This document shows, piece by piece, positions 53,444 through 61,336 of a DNA stretch of 64,000 nucleotides; the stretch's first letter is position 1, and each line of letters opens with the position of its first letter. The notes under the pieces were generated by a model. That model had not been told where the DNA came from. It ran no database searches and worked only from the letters and a program-made list of their open reading frames with translations. The position numbers and the translations under genes are program-made. The stretch lies in the NCBI RefSeq assembly GCF_000423665.1, contig NZ_KE384070.1:222669-286668 (forward strand), read 5' to 3'. The stretch comes from Solirubrobacter soli DSM 22325 (GTDB lineage Bacteria > Actinomycetota > Thermoleophilia > Solirubrobacterales > Solirubrobacteraceae).

Positions 53444-53662
53444 TCAGTACTCGGCGAGCTGGCGCGTCGCGCTCTGGAGCGCGAGCGCGAGGCTCGTGGC
53501 ATCGATCAGCCAGGGCTCGCCGTCGCGGCGGGGATCGATGCGCAGGTGCAGCCGGCCGTCGTAGAGGACGGTCACGGCCACCTGCTCGGCGCCGATCCAG
53601 AACTCGACGTTGGCGTCGGCGGCCTCTTCGGGGCTGGCGACGATGACGCGGACGGGCGGCAT
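53444..53662 (-). CDS. Hypothetical 72-aa protein
   Basis: Small soluble protein with a compact alpha/beta pattern: MPPVRVIVASPEEAADANVE, FWIGAEQVAVTVLYDGRLHL, then WLIDATSLALALQSATRQLA. The start overlaps the SDR stop (TGATG), so the two are coupled. No family is recognised. Its position suggests a role linked to the SDR or a regulatory function. Confidence 0.7.
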   Translation of the reverse strand: MPPVRVIVASPEEAADANVEFWIGAEQVAVTVLYDGRLHLRIDPRRDGEPWLIDATSLALALQSATRQLAEY

Positions 53663-54420
53663 CAGGCCGTCGCGAGCTGGCGCTCGAGCCAGTCCTGGAA
53701 GTGGACGTCGCCGAGCATCGCGCCGTCGCCGGGGTTCAGGGTGGTGTCGTCGACCTGGTAGACGCCGAAGTACGGCGCGTCCGGGTCGGTCACGACGGTA
53801 CGCGGATCGTTGCCGGCCTTCAGCGCCTGGGCGATCAGCTCGTCCATCCGGACCCGGTCCGGGCCGGCGACCTCGGCGATCCCGTTGACCGGCGCGCCGA
53901 CCGCCGTGCGGGCCACGGCCTTGGCGACGTCCTCGGCCGCGAGCGGCTGGAAGAGGACCGGGGGAAGCCGGACGGTGTCGCCCTCGGTGGCCAGCGCGGC
54001 GATGCTCTTGAGGAACTCGAAGAACTGCGTCGCGTGCACGATCGAGTACGGCATGCCGGATTCGACGATCAGCTGCTCCTGGCGCGCCTTGGCCTTGAAG
54101 TAGCCCTTGTCGGCCATGAGCTGGGTGCCGACGACCGAGAGCGCGACGTGGTGCCCGACGCCCGCGGCCTTGCACGCGGCGAGCTGGTTGGTCGTCGAGG
54201 TCTCGAAGAAGTCGTAGACCGCCTGGTCCTCGAACGAAGGCGAGTTGGAGACGTCGACGAGCACGTCGGCGCCTTCGAGCACCTCGGCGAGGCCTTCGCC
54301 GGTGAGCGTGTTCACGCCCGTGTTGGGCGCCGCGGCGACCGCGTCGTGCCCGTGCATGTTGAGCTGTGAGACGACCTGGGAGCCGATCAGCCCGGTGCCG
54401 CCGATGACCACGATCTTCAT
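53662..54420 (-). CDS. SDR/NmrA-like NAD(P)-binding protein
   Basis: Atypical short-chain dehydrogenase of 252 aa. The N-terminal dinucleotide motif is MKIVVIGGTGLIGSQVVSQL; DVLVDVSNSPSFED, HVALSVVGTQLMADKGYFKA and SIVHATQFFEF follow, typical of NmrA/HSCARG-like sensors and epimerase-like proteins that often lack catalysis. I chose the ATG at 54420. It begins an operon of five to six genes. Such SDR genes are frequent targets of ECF41 sigma factors, and the matching promoter is present. Confidence 0.88.
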   Translation of the reverse strand: MKIVVIGGTGLIGSQVVSQLNMHGHDAVAAAPNTGVNTLTGEGLAEVLEGADVLVDVSNSPSFEDQAVYDFFETSTTNQLAACKAAGVGHHVALSVVGTQLMADKGYFKAKARQEQLIVESGMPYSIVHATQFFEFLKSIAALATEGDTVRLPPVLFQPLAAEDVAKAVARTAVGAPVNGIAEVAGPDRVRMDELIAQALKAGNDPRTVVTDPDAPYFGVYQVDDTTLNPGDGAMLGDVHFQDWLERQLATA

Positions 54421-54460
54421 CTGAGGATGCCTTTCGCTTGGATGTGCTTCACCCGGCACT

Positions 54461-54487
54461 GACCGGACAGCGCCGGCGTCTGTGACA
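54461..54487 (-). promoter_or_regulatory. Candidate ECF41-type promoter for the SDR operon
   Basis: On the minus strand TGTCAC (54487-54482) is followed after exactly 15 nt by CCGGTC (54466-54461). Transcription would begin about 7 nt later and leave a leader of roughly 33 nt with GAAAGG before the SDR start. Its -35 box shares the 12-bp palindrome GTGACATGTCAC (54482-54493) with the divergent ltrA promoter. Confidence 0.65.
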
Positions 54488-54514
54488 TGTCACGGATCGG
54501 GGCCTCGTCCGGTC
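54488..54514 (+). promoter_or_regulatory. Candidate ECF41-type promoter for ltrA
   Basis: TGTCAC (54488-54493), 15 nt, then CCGGTC (54509-54514), followed 11 nt later by the GTG start at 54525. Nineteen of the 27 positions, including TGTCACGGATCGG and GTCCGGTC, are identical to the site at 44098-44124. The start codon so close to the -10 box suggests a leaderless or near-leaderless mRNA. Confidence 0.65.
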
Positions 54515-54524
54515 TGTCCTCTGC

Positions 54525-55706
54525 GTGACCATCCGCACCCGCATGACCGCGCGCTCGACCGATGAGCCGCACCGCGTGTCCAGCCAGCTCGAGCTGCTGT
54601 TCGACCTCACGTTCGTGATCGCCGTCGCGGCGCTCGCGCATCATTTCGCCGTCGCGATCGGCCGTGGGTCGGCGCTCGGCGAGTTGATCCCGTTCCTGGA
54701 GGTGTTCTTCGCGATCTGGTGGGCGTGGGTGAACTTCACGTGGTTCGCGTCGGCGTTCGACACCGACGACGTGCCGTTCCGGTTGTTGACCTTGGTGCAG
54801 ATGGCGGGCGTGCTGGTGCTGGCGGCCGGCGTGCCCTCCGCGCTGGACCACGGCGACTGGCGCGCGGTGACGATCGGCTACGCGATCATGCGGATCGGTT
54901 TGGTCTCACACTGGCTGCGGGCGGCGATCGACGACCCTTCGAGTCGCGAGACCGCTCTGCGTTACGCGGCTGGCATCACGCTCGCCGAGGTGCTGTGGTT
55001 GTCGCGACTGGCGGTCGACGAGGCGGGGCTGCTGGGCGACACGTCGCGGGTGGTCGTGTTCCTCGCGCTGGTGGCGCTCGAGCTGTGCATCCCGGTGTGG
55101 GCGGAGCAGCGGCGGGCGACGAGCTGGCATCCGCATCACATCGCCGAGCGCTACGGGCTGTTCGCGATCATCCTGTTCGGCGAGAGCGTCTTCGCGGCGT
55201 CGACCGGCGTCGACCGGGCGCTGTCGGCGGACGGGTTCAGCCTGCCGCTGGTCGCGATCGGCGCGGCGGCGCTGGTGCTCGTCTTCGCGCTCTGGTGGCT
55301 CTACTTCCTGCAACCGGCGGGGGAGGGACTGGTGGCGCACCGCGAGCGGTCGTACGTGTGGGGCTACGGCCACTACGGGCTGCTGGCGGCGCTGGCCGCG
55401 ATCGGCGCGGGGTTGGAGATCGCGGTCGAGCAGGTCGGGCACCCGCCGGGCGCGATCGGGTGGGCGATCGCGATCCCCGTCGCGGCGTTCATCGCGCTGA
55501 CGTGGGCGCTGCACGCGCCACTGATGCCGCGCCCGGTGCTGCGGCCCGGGCTGGTGCTGGCGGGCTGCGCCGCGGTCCTGTTGGTGCCGACGCTGCAGGT
55601 CTCGGTCGTCGCGATGCTGGTCCTGATCGCCGTCGTCTGCGCGGCGGTTGTCGCGCTGACGCTGGCGTTCGAGCGGACCCCGGCGCTGGCGTTGGAGGCG
55701 GCATGA
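54525..55706 (+). CDS. Low-temperature-requirement A (LtrA) family membrane protein
   Basis: Polytopic membrane protein of 393 aa with about 10-12 helices. LtrA signatures are SSQLELLFDLTFVIAVAALA, FFAIWWAWVNFTWFASAFDT, HIAERYGLFAIILFGESVFA and ALWWLYF. The family was named for growth at low temperature in Listeria but its transport or enzymatic function is unknown. The GTG at 54525 is supported by the promoter position; ATG 54543 is an alternative. The next gene overlaps its stop by 4 bp. Confidence 0.92.
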   Translation: MTIRTRMTARSTDEPHRVSSQLELLFDLTFVIAVAALAHHFAVAIGRGSALGELIPFLEVFFAIWWAWVNFTWFASAFDTDDVPFRLLTLVQMAGVLVLAAGVPSALDHGDWRAVTIGYAIMRIGLVSHWLRAAIDDPSSRETALRYAAGITLAEVLWLSRLAVDEAGLLGDTSRVVVFLALVALELCIPVWAEQRRATSWHPHHIAERYGLFAIILFGESVFAASTGVDRALSADGFSLPLVAIGAAALVLVFALWWLYFLQPAGEGLVAHRERSYVWGYGHYGLLAALAAIGAGLEIAVEQVGHPPGAIGWAIAIPVAAFIALTWALHAPLMPRPVLRPGLVLAGCAAVLLVPTLQVSVVAMLVLIAVVCAAVVALTLAFERTPALALEAA

Positions 55707-56368
55707 GCGCGCCGGCCGAGGTCTTCCCGATGTGGCATCGGGCGCAGTTCGAGGCCGAGCGGCTCGCGCTGTGCGCCCTGCCCGCCCCGTCCGTGCTGCG
55801 GACGACGGAGCTCCTGCGAGCCGAGGTCGCCGAGGCGGTCGCGGAGTGGTTTCTCGCGCCCATGGAAGCTCCGGGCGCCGCGGTCCTGCGGGCGTACCGG
55901 GCGCTCGAGCGCGATGTCGCGCGGCTCTTCGAGGTCATCCGAGGCTCGCTCGCCGTGCGGGTCCGCTATGTGCGGACGGAGGACGAGCCGTACTCGGGCG
56001 GCGCGGAGCTGTGCGCAGAGTTGCGATCCGCCGGCACGATGACGCTGCGGACGATCGCGTGCGAGCCCCCGCATCCGCTGCTCGGCGGCGTGCAGGGCGG
56101 CGTCGTCGACCAGTTGCGGGTCGTCCACGACGTCTTCGGCCACGCGGCGCTCGGCGTCGGCTTCGACCTGGATGCCGAGTTCAACACGTGGCTGCAGTGC
56201 CGGGCGCTGTTCTCGCCCGTGGCGCGGCCCGCGGCGTTCTGCGAGCTCGTCGGCGCGGTCACGGCCTACGTCGTCACCGGGACCAAGCCGGGCCTGGTGG
56301 CGAAAGTGGCGCCCCCGCAGCTGCTCGGCGCCTGCGCGGATCGGACATCCGTCGACTTCGCGCTTTGA
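55703..56368 (+). CDS. Uncharacterised protein with HDVFGHA motif
   Basis: Soluble 221-aa protein coupled to ltrA (ATGA). The most striking part is LRVVHDVFGHAALGVGFDLD, then EFNTWLQCRALFSPVARPA. The H-D-x-F-G-H spacing recalls the iron ligands of aromatic amino-acid hydroxylases and occurs in actinobacterial proteins of unknown role. With a later Glu (AFCELVGAVTAYV) it could bind a metal (inference). I cannot assign a reaction. Confidence 0.75.
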   Translation: MSAPAEVFPMWHRAQFEAERLALCALPAPSVLRTTELLRAEVAEAVAEWFLAPMEAPGAAVLRAYRALERDVARLFEVIRGSLAVRVRYVRTEDEPYSGGAELCAELRSAGTMTLRTIACEPPHPLLGGVQGGVVDQLRVVHDVFGHAALGVGFDLDAEFNTWLQCRALFSPVARPAAFCELVGAVTAYVVTGTKPGLVAKVAPPQLLGACADRTSVDFAL

Positions 56369-56371
56369 AGT

Positions 56372-56395
56372 GCCATCCCCCATTCAGGGGATGGC
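56372..56395. terminator. Hairpin after the ltrA operon
   Basis: GCCATCCCC (56372-56380) and GGGGATGGC (56387-56395) form a perfect 9-bp stem with a 6-nt loop, starting 4 bp after the stop of the upstream gene. No T-run follows, so it is a non-canonical terminator or the first helix of the leader of the chemoreceptor gene. Confidence 0.5.
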
Positions 56396-56411
56396 CTTGT
56401 CAGTCGATTGG

Positions 56412-56456
56412 GGGACAACAAAGCCCCGTGGTTACTGCGGGGAAACCGTTTGTCCC
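56412..56456 (+). promoter_or_regulatory. Nested hairpin leader before the chemoreceptor gene
   Basis: GGGACAA (56412-56418) pairs with TTGTCCC (56450-56456), and inside it CCCCG (56424-56428) pairs with CGGGG (56438-56442). Unpaired A-rich joints CAAAG and AAACCG lie between the helices. The outer stem ends directly at the ribosome binding site AAAAGGAGG (56457-56465). This layout could regulate translation as a riboswitch or protein-binding element. I do not recognise a known class. Confidence 0.5.
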
Positions 56457-56471
56457 AAAAGGAGGCCCTTC

Positions 56472-57689
56472 GTGGCCGTCTCGTTCTTTGGCAGCTCGAA
56501 GGGCCCGGTTCGCTCCACCTCGCTCGCCGACGATCCCGCCGTCGGGGAGCTCACGCAGCGGCTCACCAGCCTGCACGACAACTGCCTGACCAACCTCGTC
56601 GCCGGGCTCGACGCGATGCGCGGCGGCGACCTCACGGTCGCGGTCACCCCTGTCACCTCGCCGATCGCGATCCGCAGCGACGACCCCGCCGTGCAGGCGC
56701 TGGTCGACCTCTTCAACTCGATGCTCACGAAGGCCCAGGCGGCGCTCGAGGGCTACAACGACGTCCGCGAGACCCAGCGTCGCGCGCTCGGCGACCACTC
56801 GGTGCTCGAGGGCCTCGAGTCGCGGCTGACGAGCCTCTCGAACCACTGTCTGACGGGGCTCGGCGAAGGGCTCGCCGCGGCCGCCGAGGGCAACCTGACC
56901 GTCGACGTGCACCCGGTGACGACCCCCCTGACCGCCGCCCCCGGCGAGTCCGTCGGCGAGCTCGGCGAGGTCTTCAACGGCATGCTCGCCAAGGCACAAG
57001 GCGGTCTGGAGGCCTACAACGCCATGCGCGTGCGGCTCAACGAGAAGGTCGGCGGCATGGTGGGTGACATCGGCGCGCTCGCGGCGAAGGTCGCGAGCAG
57101 CTCCCAGCAACTCTCCGCGAGTGCGCAGGAGACCGGCTCCTCGATCGGCGAGATCGCCACCGCCGTCGGCTCGGTCGCCGAGGGCGCCGAGCGCCAGGTC
57201 CGCCTCGTCGCCTCCACCCAGGAGGCCGCGCAGGACGCGGTCCAGCGCGCCGCACGGGCCCGCGAGGTCGCCAAGGAGGGCGTCGCGCTCACCGCCGAGA
57301 TCGCGTCGATCGCCGACCAGACGAACCTGCTGGCGTTGAACGCCGCCATCGAGGCCGCGCGCGCCGGCGAACAGGGCCGCGGGTTCGCGGTCGTCGCCGA
57401 CGAGGTCCGCAAGCTCGCCGAGTCCTCCTCCCAGACCGTCGAGCAGACCCGCGCGGCGTTCGACAACCTCGCCGCCAGCATCGAGGACGTCAGCGATTGC
57501 ATCACCCGCGTCGCGCAGGCGACGGACGAGGTCTCCGACGTCGCGAACAACTCGAGCGCGGTCACCGAGCAGGTCTCGGCCGCCGCCCAGGAGTCGTCGG
57601 CCAGCACCGCCCAGGTGGCATCGACCTCGGGCGAGCTCGCGGGCTACGCGGCGGACCTGGACCGTTTGGTGGCCGCGTTCTCGGTCTAG
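56472..57689 (+). CDS. Cytosolic methyl-accepting chemotaxis protein
   Basis: Chemoreceptor of 405 aa without TM helices. Two similar HAMP-like repeats lie at the N-terminus (RLTSLHDNCLTNLVAGLDAM and RLTSLSNHCLTGLGEGLAAA, each followed by a LTV.V.PVT.P segment). The signalling domain follows, with the hairpin tip IADQTNLLALNAAIEAARAG, EQGRGFAVVADEVRKLAE. The GTG at 56472 has an excellent ribosome binding site 7 nt upstream. No che or flagellar genes are nearby. It converges on the LysR gene with a 4-bp overlap. Confidence 0.93.
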   Translation: MAVSFFGSSKGPVRSTSLADDPAVGELTQRLTSLHDNCLTNLVAGLDAMRGGDLTVAVTPVTSPIAIRSDDPAVQALVDLFNSMLTKAQAALEGYNDVRETQRRALGDHSVLEGLESRLTSLSNHCLTGLGEGLAAAAEGNLTVDVHPVTTPLTAAPGESVGELGEVFNGMLAKAQGGLEAYNAMRVRLNEKVGGMVGDIGALAAKVASSSQQLSASAQETGSSIGEIATAVGSVAEGAERQVRLVASTQEAAQDAVQRAARAREVAKEGVALTAEIASIADQTNLLALNAAIEAARAGEQGRGFAVVADEVRKLAESSSQTVEQTRAAFDNLAASIEDVSDCITRVAQATDEVSDVANNSSAVTEQVSAAAQESSASTAQVASTSGELAGYAADLDRLVAAFSV

Positions 57690-58540
57690 GCGGCGTCGGC
57701 GAGGGCAGCTGAGCGCAGGGCCCGCCAGGCCGCGGCGCGCAACGCGGGGATGAGGTCGCGGTGGCGTTCGCTCGCGACCAGCCAGATCGGCGTCGCGATG
57801 CCCTCGGCGAGCGGGCCGGTGCGGATGCGGGCGAGGCCGTCGGCGCCGGCGAGCAGGAGCGCGTAGCCCATGCCTGCGCGGGTGGCGGCGTGGACGCCGT
57901 TCATGTGTGGGCTCTCGGCGGTCAGGGTGACGTCGGCGCCGAGGTCGCGGATGCGGGCGAGGGCGAGGTCGCGCAGGGCGCACGGAGCGTCGTAGGCGAC
58001 GAGCGGCAGCGGGTCCGGGAGCGTGGTCGGGTCCGGCTGCGCCGCCGCGCGCCACCAGTGCAGGCGGACGGGCCCGAGCGCGACCGGGTCGGGGACGTCG
58101 TACGGGTGCAGGGTGAAGGCGGCGTCGATGTCACCGCGCCCGACGGCGCGGCTCACCTCGGCGGAGCGGTCGATGCGCACCTGGATGACGCGGTCGCCGA
58201 GCTGCTCGCGGACCACCGAGAGCAGGCGGGGGAGGATCGGGTCCGCCAGATGTTCGATCGTCCCGAGGACGAACGGGCGGTCGGAGACGAGTCGCTGGAC
58301 GGCGCGGTCGTGGGCGGCGAGCACGGACTCGAGCTCGGCCGCCGCCCGCTCGCCGAACGCGGTCAGGCGCACGCCGCGGCCGTCGCGCGCGAAGAGCGGC
58401 TCGCCCAGTTGCTCCTCCAGGCGCCGGATGTGGCGGCTGACCGCGGGCTGTGTCAGGTGCAACGCCTCGGCCGCGCGGTGGTAGCCGCCGTAGCGGACGA
58501 TCGCCTGCAGCGAGCGGAGGTGCGCGGGATCGAGGTCCAT
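57686..58540 (-). CDS. LysR-family transcriptional regulator
   Basis: Regulator of 284 aa. N-terminal winged helix-turn-helix: LRSLQAIVRYGGYHRAAEAL, HLTQPAVSRHIRRLEEQLGE, PLF. The C-terminal substrate-binding domain is complete. It is divergent from an EamA transporter gene, the classical LysR arrangement in which the regulator controls its neighbour; the gap holds a matching dyad. Confidence 0.93.
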   Translation of the reverse strand: MDLDPAHLRSLQAIVRYGGYHRAAEALHLTQPAVSRHIRRLEEQLGEPLFARDGRGVRLTAFGERAAAELESVLAAHDRAVQRLVSDRPFVLGTIEHLADPILPRLLSVVREQLGDRVIQVRIDRSAEVSRAVGRGDIDAAFTLHPYDVPDPVALGPVRLHWWRAAAQPDPTTLPDPLPLVAYDAPCALRDLALARIRDLGADVTLTAESPHMNGVHAATRAGMGYALLLAGADGLARIRTGPLAEGIATPIWLVASERHRDLIPALRAAAWRALRSAALADAA

Positions 58541-58545
58541 TGATC

Positions 58546-58566
58546 ACGAAACGGTATCGGTTTCGT
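58546..58566. promoter_or_regulatory. LysR-type operator dyad
   Basis: ACGAAAC (58546-58552) and GTTTCGT (58560-58566) are perfect complements around GGTATCG, 5 bp before the LysR start and about 46 bp before the EamA start. Size and position are typical of a LysR binding site controlling both genes. Confidence 0.55.
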
Positions 58567-58612
58567 CGAGGAGTGATTGATGCACGCGCGCGCGGCGCGG
58601 AGCATCGAAGCC

Positions 58613-59470
58613 ATGTCCTCGCTCTTCATCGTCCTCTGGAGCTCCGGCTACGTCGTCGGCGCGCTGGCGCTCCAGGTCGCGGATCCGCTGCCGCTGCTGG
58701 AGTCGCGGTTCGTGCTCGCGGCGCTGATCACCGTGCCGCTGGTGCTCGCCCGCGGGCGCTTGGGCGACGTGCCGGTCGGTCGCCTGGCGCTGGTCGGCCT
58801 GCTGCTCCAGGTGCTGCAGTTCGCCGGCGTCTACGGCGGGATGGCGCATGGCGTCCCGGCCGGCGTGTCGGCGCTCGTGATGCTCGGGCTCTCGCCGCTC
58901 GTCACCACGGCGCTGGCGTTGCGCGCCGGCCTCGAGAACGGAAGCCGGCGGCGCTGGGCCGGGCTCGCCATCGGCGCGGTGGGCGTCTTCACCGGGCTGC
59001 TCCCGGAGCTCTCGAGCGCGCACGTCGGCGCGGGCCTCGGTCTGACGTTCGTCGGGCTGTTCGGGCTGGCGGGTGGGACCGTGCTGCAGAAGCGCGTCGC
59101 CGACGGGGTGGACCCGTTCGCCTCGGTCGCGGTGCAGTCGGTCACCGCGGCGCTCGTCCTCGCGCCCGCGCTCGCGATCCTCGGCGGCCGCGTCGAGCTC
59201 GGCGCGCACCTCGTGTTGTCGGTCGCGTGGATCGCCGCCGGCATGGGCGTGTTGACGGTGCTCGTGCTGATCCGGCTGCTCCGGGAGACCTCCGCGAGCC
59301 ACGTCGGCGCGCTGCTGCTGCTCGTCCCGGCGGTGACCGCGCTGGCATCGGGGCCGGTGCTCGGTCAGCCGGTCCGGCCGCTCACGCTCCTCGGCATGGC
59401 CGTCGCGGGCGTGGGTGTCGCCACGGCGCTCAGTACGAGCGCGGGAGGCCGAGCACTTTCGTGGCGATGA
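58613..59470 (+). CDS. EamA/DMT-family transporter
   Basis: Drug/metabolite transporter of about 285 aa with ten TM helices in two EamA halves. Landmarks are FIVLWSSGYVVGALALQVAD at the start, ALVMLGLSPLVTTALALRAG, LFGLAGGTVLQKRVADGVDP and HVGALLLLVPAVTALAS. The family exports amino acids and small metabolites. I chose the ATG at 58613; TTG 58577 is possible. Its 3' end overlaps the convergent acyl-CoA dehydrogenase gene by 41 bp. Confidence 0.88.
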   Translation: MSSLFIVLWSSGYVVGALALQVADPLPLLESRFVLAALITVPLVLARGRLGDVPVGRLALVGLLLQVLQFAGVYGGMAHGVPAGVSALVMLGLSPLVTTALALRAGLENGSRRRWAGLAIGAVGVFTGLLPELSSAHVGAGLGLTFVGLFGLAGGTVLQKRVADGVDPFASVAVQSVTAALVLAPALAILGGRVELGAHLVLSVAWIAAGMGVLTVLVLIRLLRETSASHVGALLLLVPAVTALASGPVLGQPVRPLTLLGMAVAGVGVATALSTSAGGRALSWR

Positions 59471-60569
59471 AGCTCGTGACGAGGTTGTTGTTGACCGGCG
59501 CGACCTTGTAGAGGCGTGTCTCGCGGAACTTGCGCTCGACGTCGTAGGCGTCGACGAAGCCGTACCCGCCGTGGGTGTCGAGGCAGACGTTCGCCGCGGC
59601 CCAGCTCGCCTCAGAGCTCAACAGCTTCGCCATGTTGGCCTCGGCCCCGCAGGGCTCGCCGGCGTCGAACCGGCGGGCGGCGTCGTAGCGCATCAGGTCG
59701 GCCGCGCGGACCTGCATGTAGGCGTTCGCGATCGGGAACTGCACCCCCTGGTTGACCCCGATCGGCTTGCCGAACACCTCGCGGGTGTTCGCGTAGGCGG
59801 TGGCGCGCTCGGTGAACCAGTAGCCGTCGCCGATCGCCTCTGCGGCGAGCAGGATGCGCTCCGCGTTCCAGCCGTCGATCACGTAGCGGAAGCCCTGGCC
59901 CTCCTCGCCGATCAGCGACGAGCCGGGCACCCGCAACCCGCGATAGCGGACCTCGTTCGTGGCGTAGTTGAACATCGTCCGCACCGGGGTGATCTCCAGC
60001 GCGTCCGGGTCGACCTCGCGCAGGTCGATCAGCAGCAGGTTGAGCCCCTCGGTGTCACCGGAGCGGGCGAGCAGGAGCAGCAGGTCGGACTGCTGGATGC
60101 GGCTCGTCCAGTTCTTGTGGCCGTCGATGACGAAGGCGTCGCCGTCGCGCGTCGCCGTCGTGGCGATCGCGGTCGTGTTCGAGCCCGCCTCGTGCTCGGT
60201 GATCGAGAACGCCTGCAGCCGGATCTCCCCGCCCGCGATCCCCGGCAGGTACGCGCGCTTCTGCGCCTCGTTGCCGTGCTTGAGCAGCGCGCCCATCGTG
60301 TACATCTGCGCGTGGCACGCGGCGGAGTGCCCACCGGAGCGGTTGATCTCCTCCATCACGATGCTCGCGTCCGTGAGGCTCATCCCGAGCCCGCCGTACT
60401 CGGCCGGGATCAACGCGGAGAGCAGCCGCGCCTCGGTGAGCGCGTCGACGAACGCGTGCGGGTACTCACGCCGCGCGTCCAACTCGCGCCAGTACTCGTC
60501 GCCGAAGCGCGCGCACACCTCCCGCACCTGCGCGCGCAGCGTCGGGTTCGACTCGTCTCCCACACGCAC
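59430..60569 (-). CDS. Acyl-CoA dehydrogenase
   Basis: Full-length flavoenzyme of 379 aa. FAD/substrate motifs are QAFSITEHEAGSNTTAIATT and FVIDGHKNWTSRIQQSDLLL. Further landmarks are GFRYVIDGWNAERILLAAEA, REVFGKPIGVNQGVQFPIAN and THGGYGFVDAYDVERKFRET, placing it near actinobacterial FadE-like enzymes. The C-terminus overlaps the EamA gene. No partner genes of a pathway lie next to it, so the substrate is unknown. Confidence 0.92.
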   Translation of the reverse strand: MRVGDESNPTLRAQVREVCARFGDEYWRELDARREYPHAFVDALTEARLLSALIPAEYGGLGMSLTDASIVMEEINRSGGHSAACHAQMYTMGALLKHGNEAQKRAYLPGIAGGEIRLQAFSITEHEAGSNTTAIATTATRDGDAFVIDGHKNWTSRIQQSDLLLLLARSGDTEGLNLLLIDLREVDPDALEITPVRTMFNYATNEVRYRGLRVPGSSLIGEEGQGFRYVIDGWNAERILLAAEAIGDGYWFTERATAYANTREVFGKPIGVNQGVQFPIANAYMQVRAADLMRYDAARRFDAGEPCGAEANMAKLLSSEASWAAANVCLDTHGGYGFVDAYDVERKFRETRLYKVAPVNNNLVTSFIATKVLGLPRSY

Positions 60570-60677
60570 ATTCTGCCGCGCCGACGATCACGGCGCTGTT
60601 CGCGCCGGGGCGTACCTCGACAAGACCGAGCAGGAATGGAGAAGCGCCACCGCCGGCCCGGACCTAGCATCGCGGTC

Positions 60678-61331
60678 ATGGCTTCCATCGCTTCCGTCAC
60701 CCTCGAAGTCGCCGACACCAGCGCCGCGCGAGACTTCTACTCCGAGGCGTTCGGGCTCGGGCCCGAGTTGCGCCTGCGGGCCTCGGAGGCGCCGAGCACC
60801 GGCTTCCGCGCCTTCACGCTGTCGCTGACGGTGTCACAACCGGCCACGGCCGCCGCCCTGATCGACAGCGCGCTCGCCGCGGGCGCGACGTCGCTGAAGC
60901 CGGCGTCGAAGTCGCTGTGGGGCTTCGGTGGCGTTGTGCAGGCGCCCGACAGGACGATCTGGAAGGTCGCGACCTCCAAGAAGAAGGACTCGGGCCCGGC
61001 GACCCGCGAGATCGACCGCATCGTGCTGCTGCTCGGCGCCGCCGACGTCCCCGCCAGCAAGCGCTTCTACCTCGAGCACGGCCTGACGGTCGCGCGGAGT
61101 TTCGGCCGCAAGTACGTCGAGTTCGACATGCCGGCGGGTGCGATCGCGCTCGGACTCTACGGCCGAAAGGCGCTGGCCAAGGACGCGGGCGTCGACCAGG
61201 ACGGCAGCGGCTCGCACCGGCTGATCATCGACGGCGACATCGGCGCGCTCACCGACCCCGACGGCTTCGAGTGGCAGCCGGCGCCGGTCGTGGGCGCCGC
61301 CACGTCTGACCGCCTCGCGGTCGCGCGCTGA
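60678..61331 (+). CDS. Two-domain VOC (glyoxalase/bleomycin-resistance) protein
   Basis: Protein of 217 aa with two VOC half-domains: SVTLEVADTSAARDFYSEAF at the start and IVLLLGAADVPASKRFYLEH in the middle, the second ending ALTDPDGFEWQPAP. VOC proteins bind metals or hydrophobic compounds; the typical metal ligands are not all visible here. I chose the ATG at 60678, which directly precedes the first beta strand. A strong hairpin terminator follows the stop. Confidence 0.88.
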   Translation: MASIASVTLEVADTSAARDFYSEAFGLGPELRLRASEAPSTGFRAFTLSLTVSQPATAAALIDSALAAGATSLKPASKSLWGFGGVVQAPDRTIWKVATSKKKDSGPATREIDRIVLLLGAADVPASKRFYLEHGLTVARSFGRKYVEFDMPAGAIALGLYGRKALAKDAGVDQDGSGSHRLIIDGDIGALTDPDGFEWQPAPVVGAATSDRLAVAR

Positions 61332-61336
61332 GACCG

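Noticed and set aside
56412..56456. c-di-GMP (GEMM) riboswitch before the chemoreceptor gene
   Set aside because: The conserved GEMM bases, such as the CACGCACAGGGCAAACC-like core, are not present; only the general layout is riboswitch-like.
59430..59470. 41-bp convergent overlap of the EamA and acyl-CoA dehydrogenase genes as an annotation error
   Set aside because: Both reading frames keep family-like C-termini, so a real convergent overlap is plausible; it is not otherwise remarkable.
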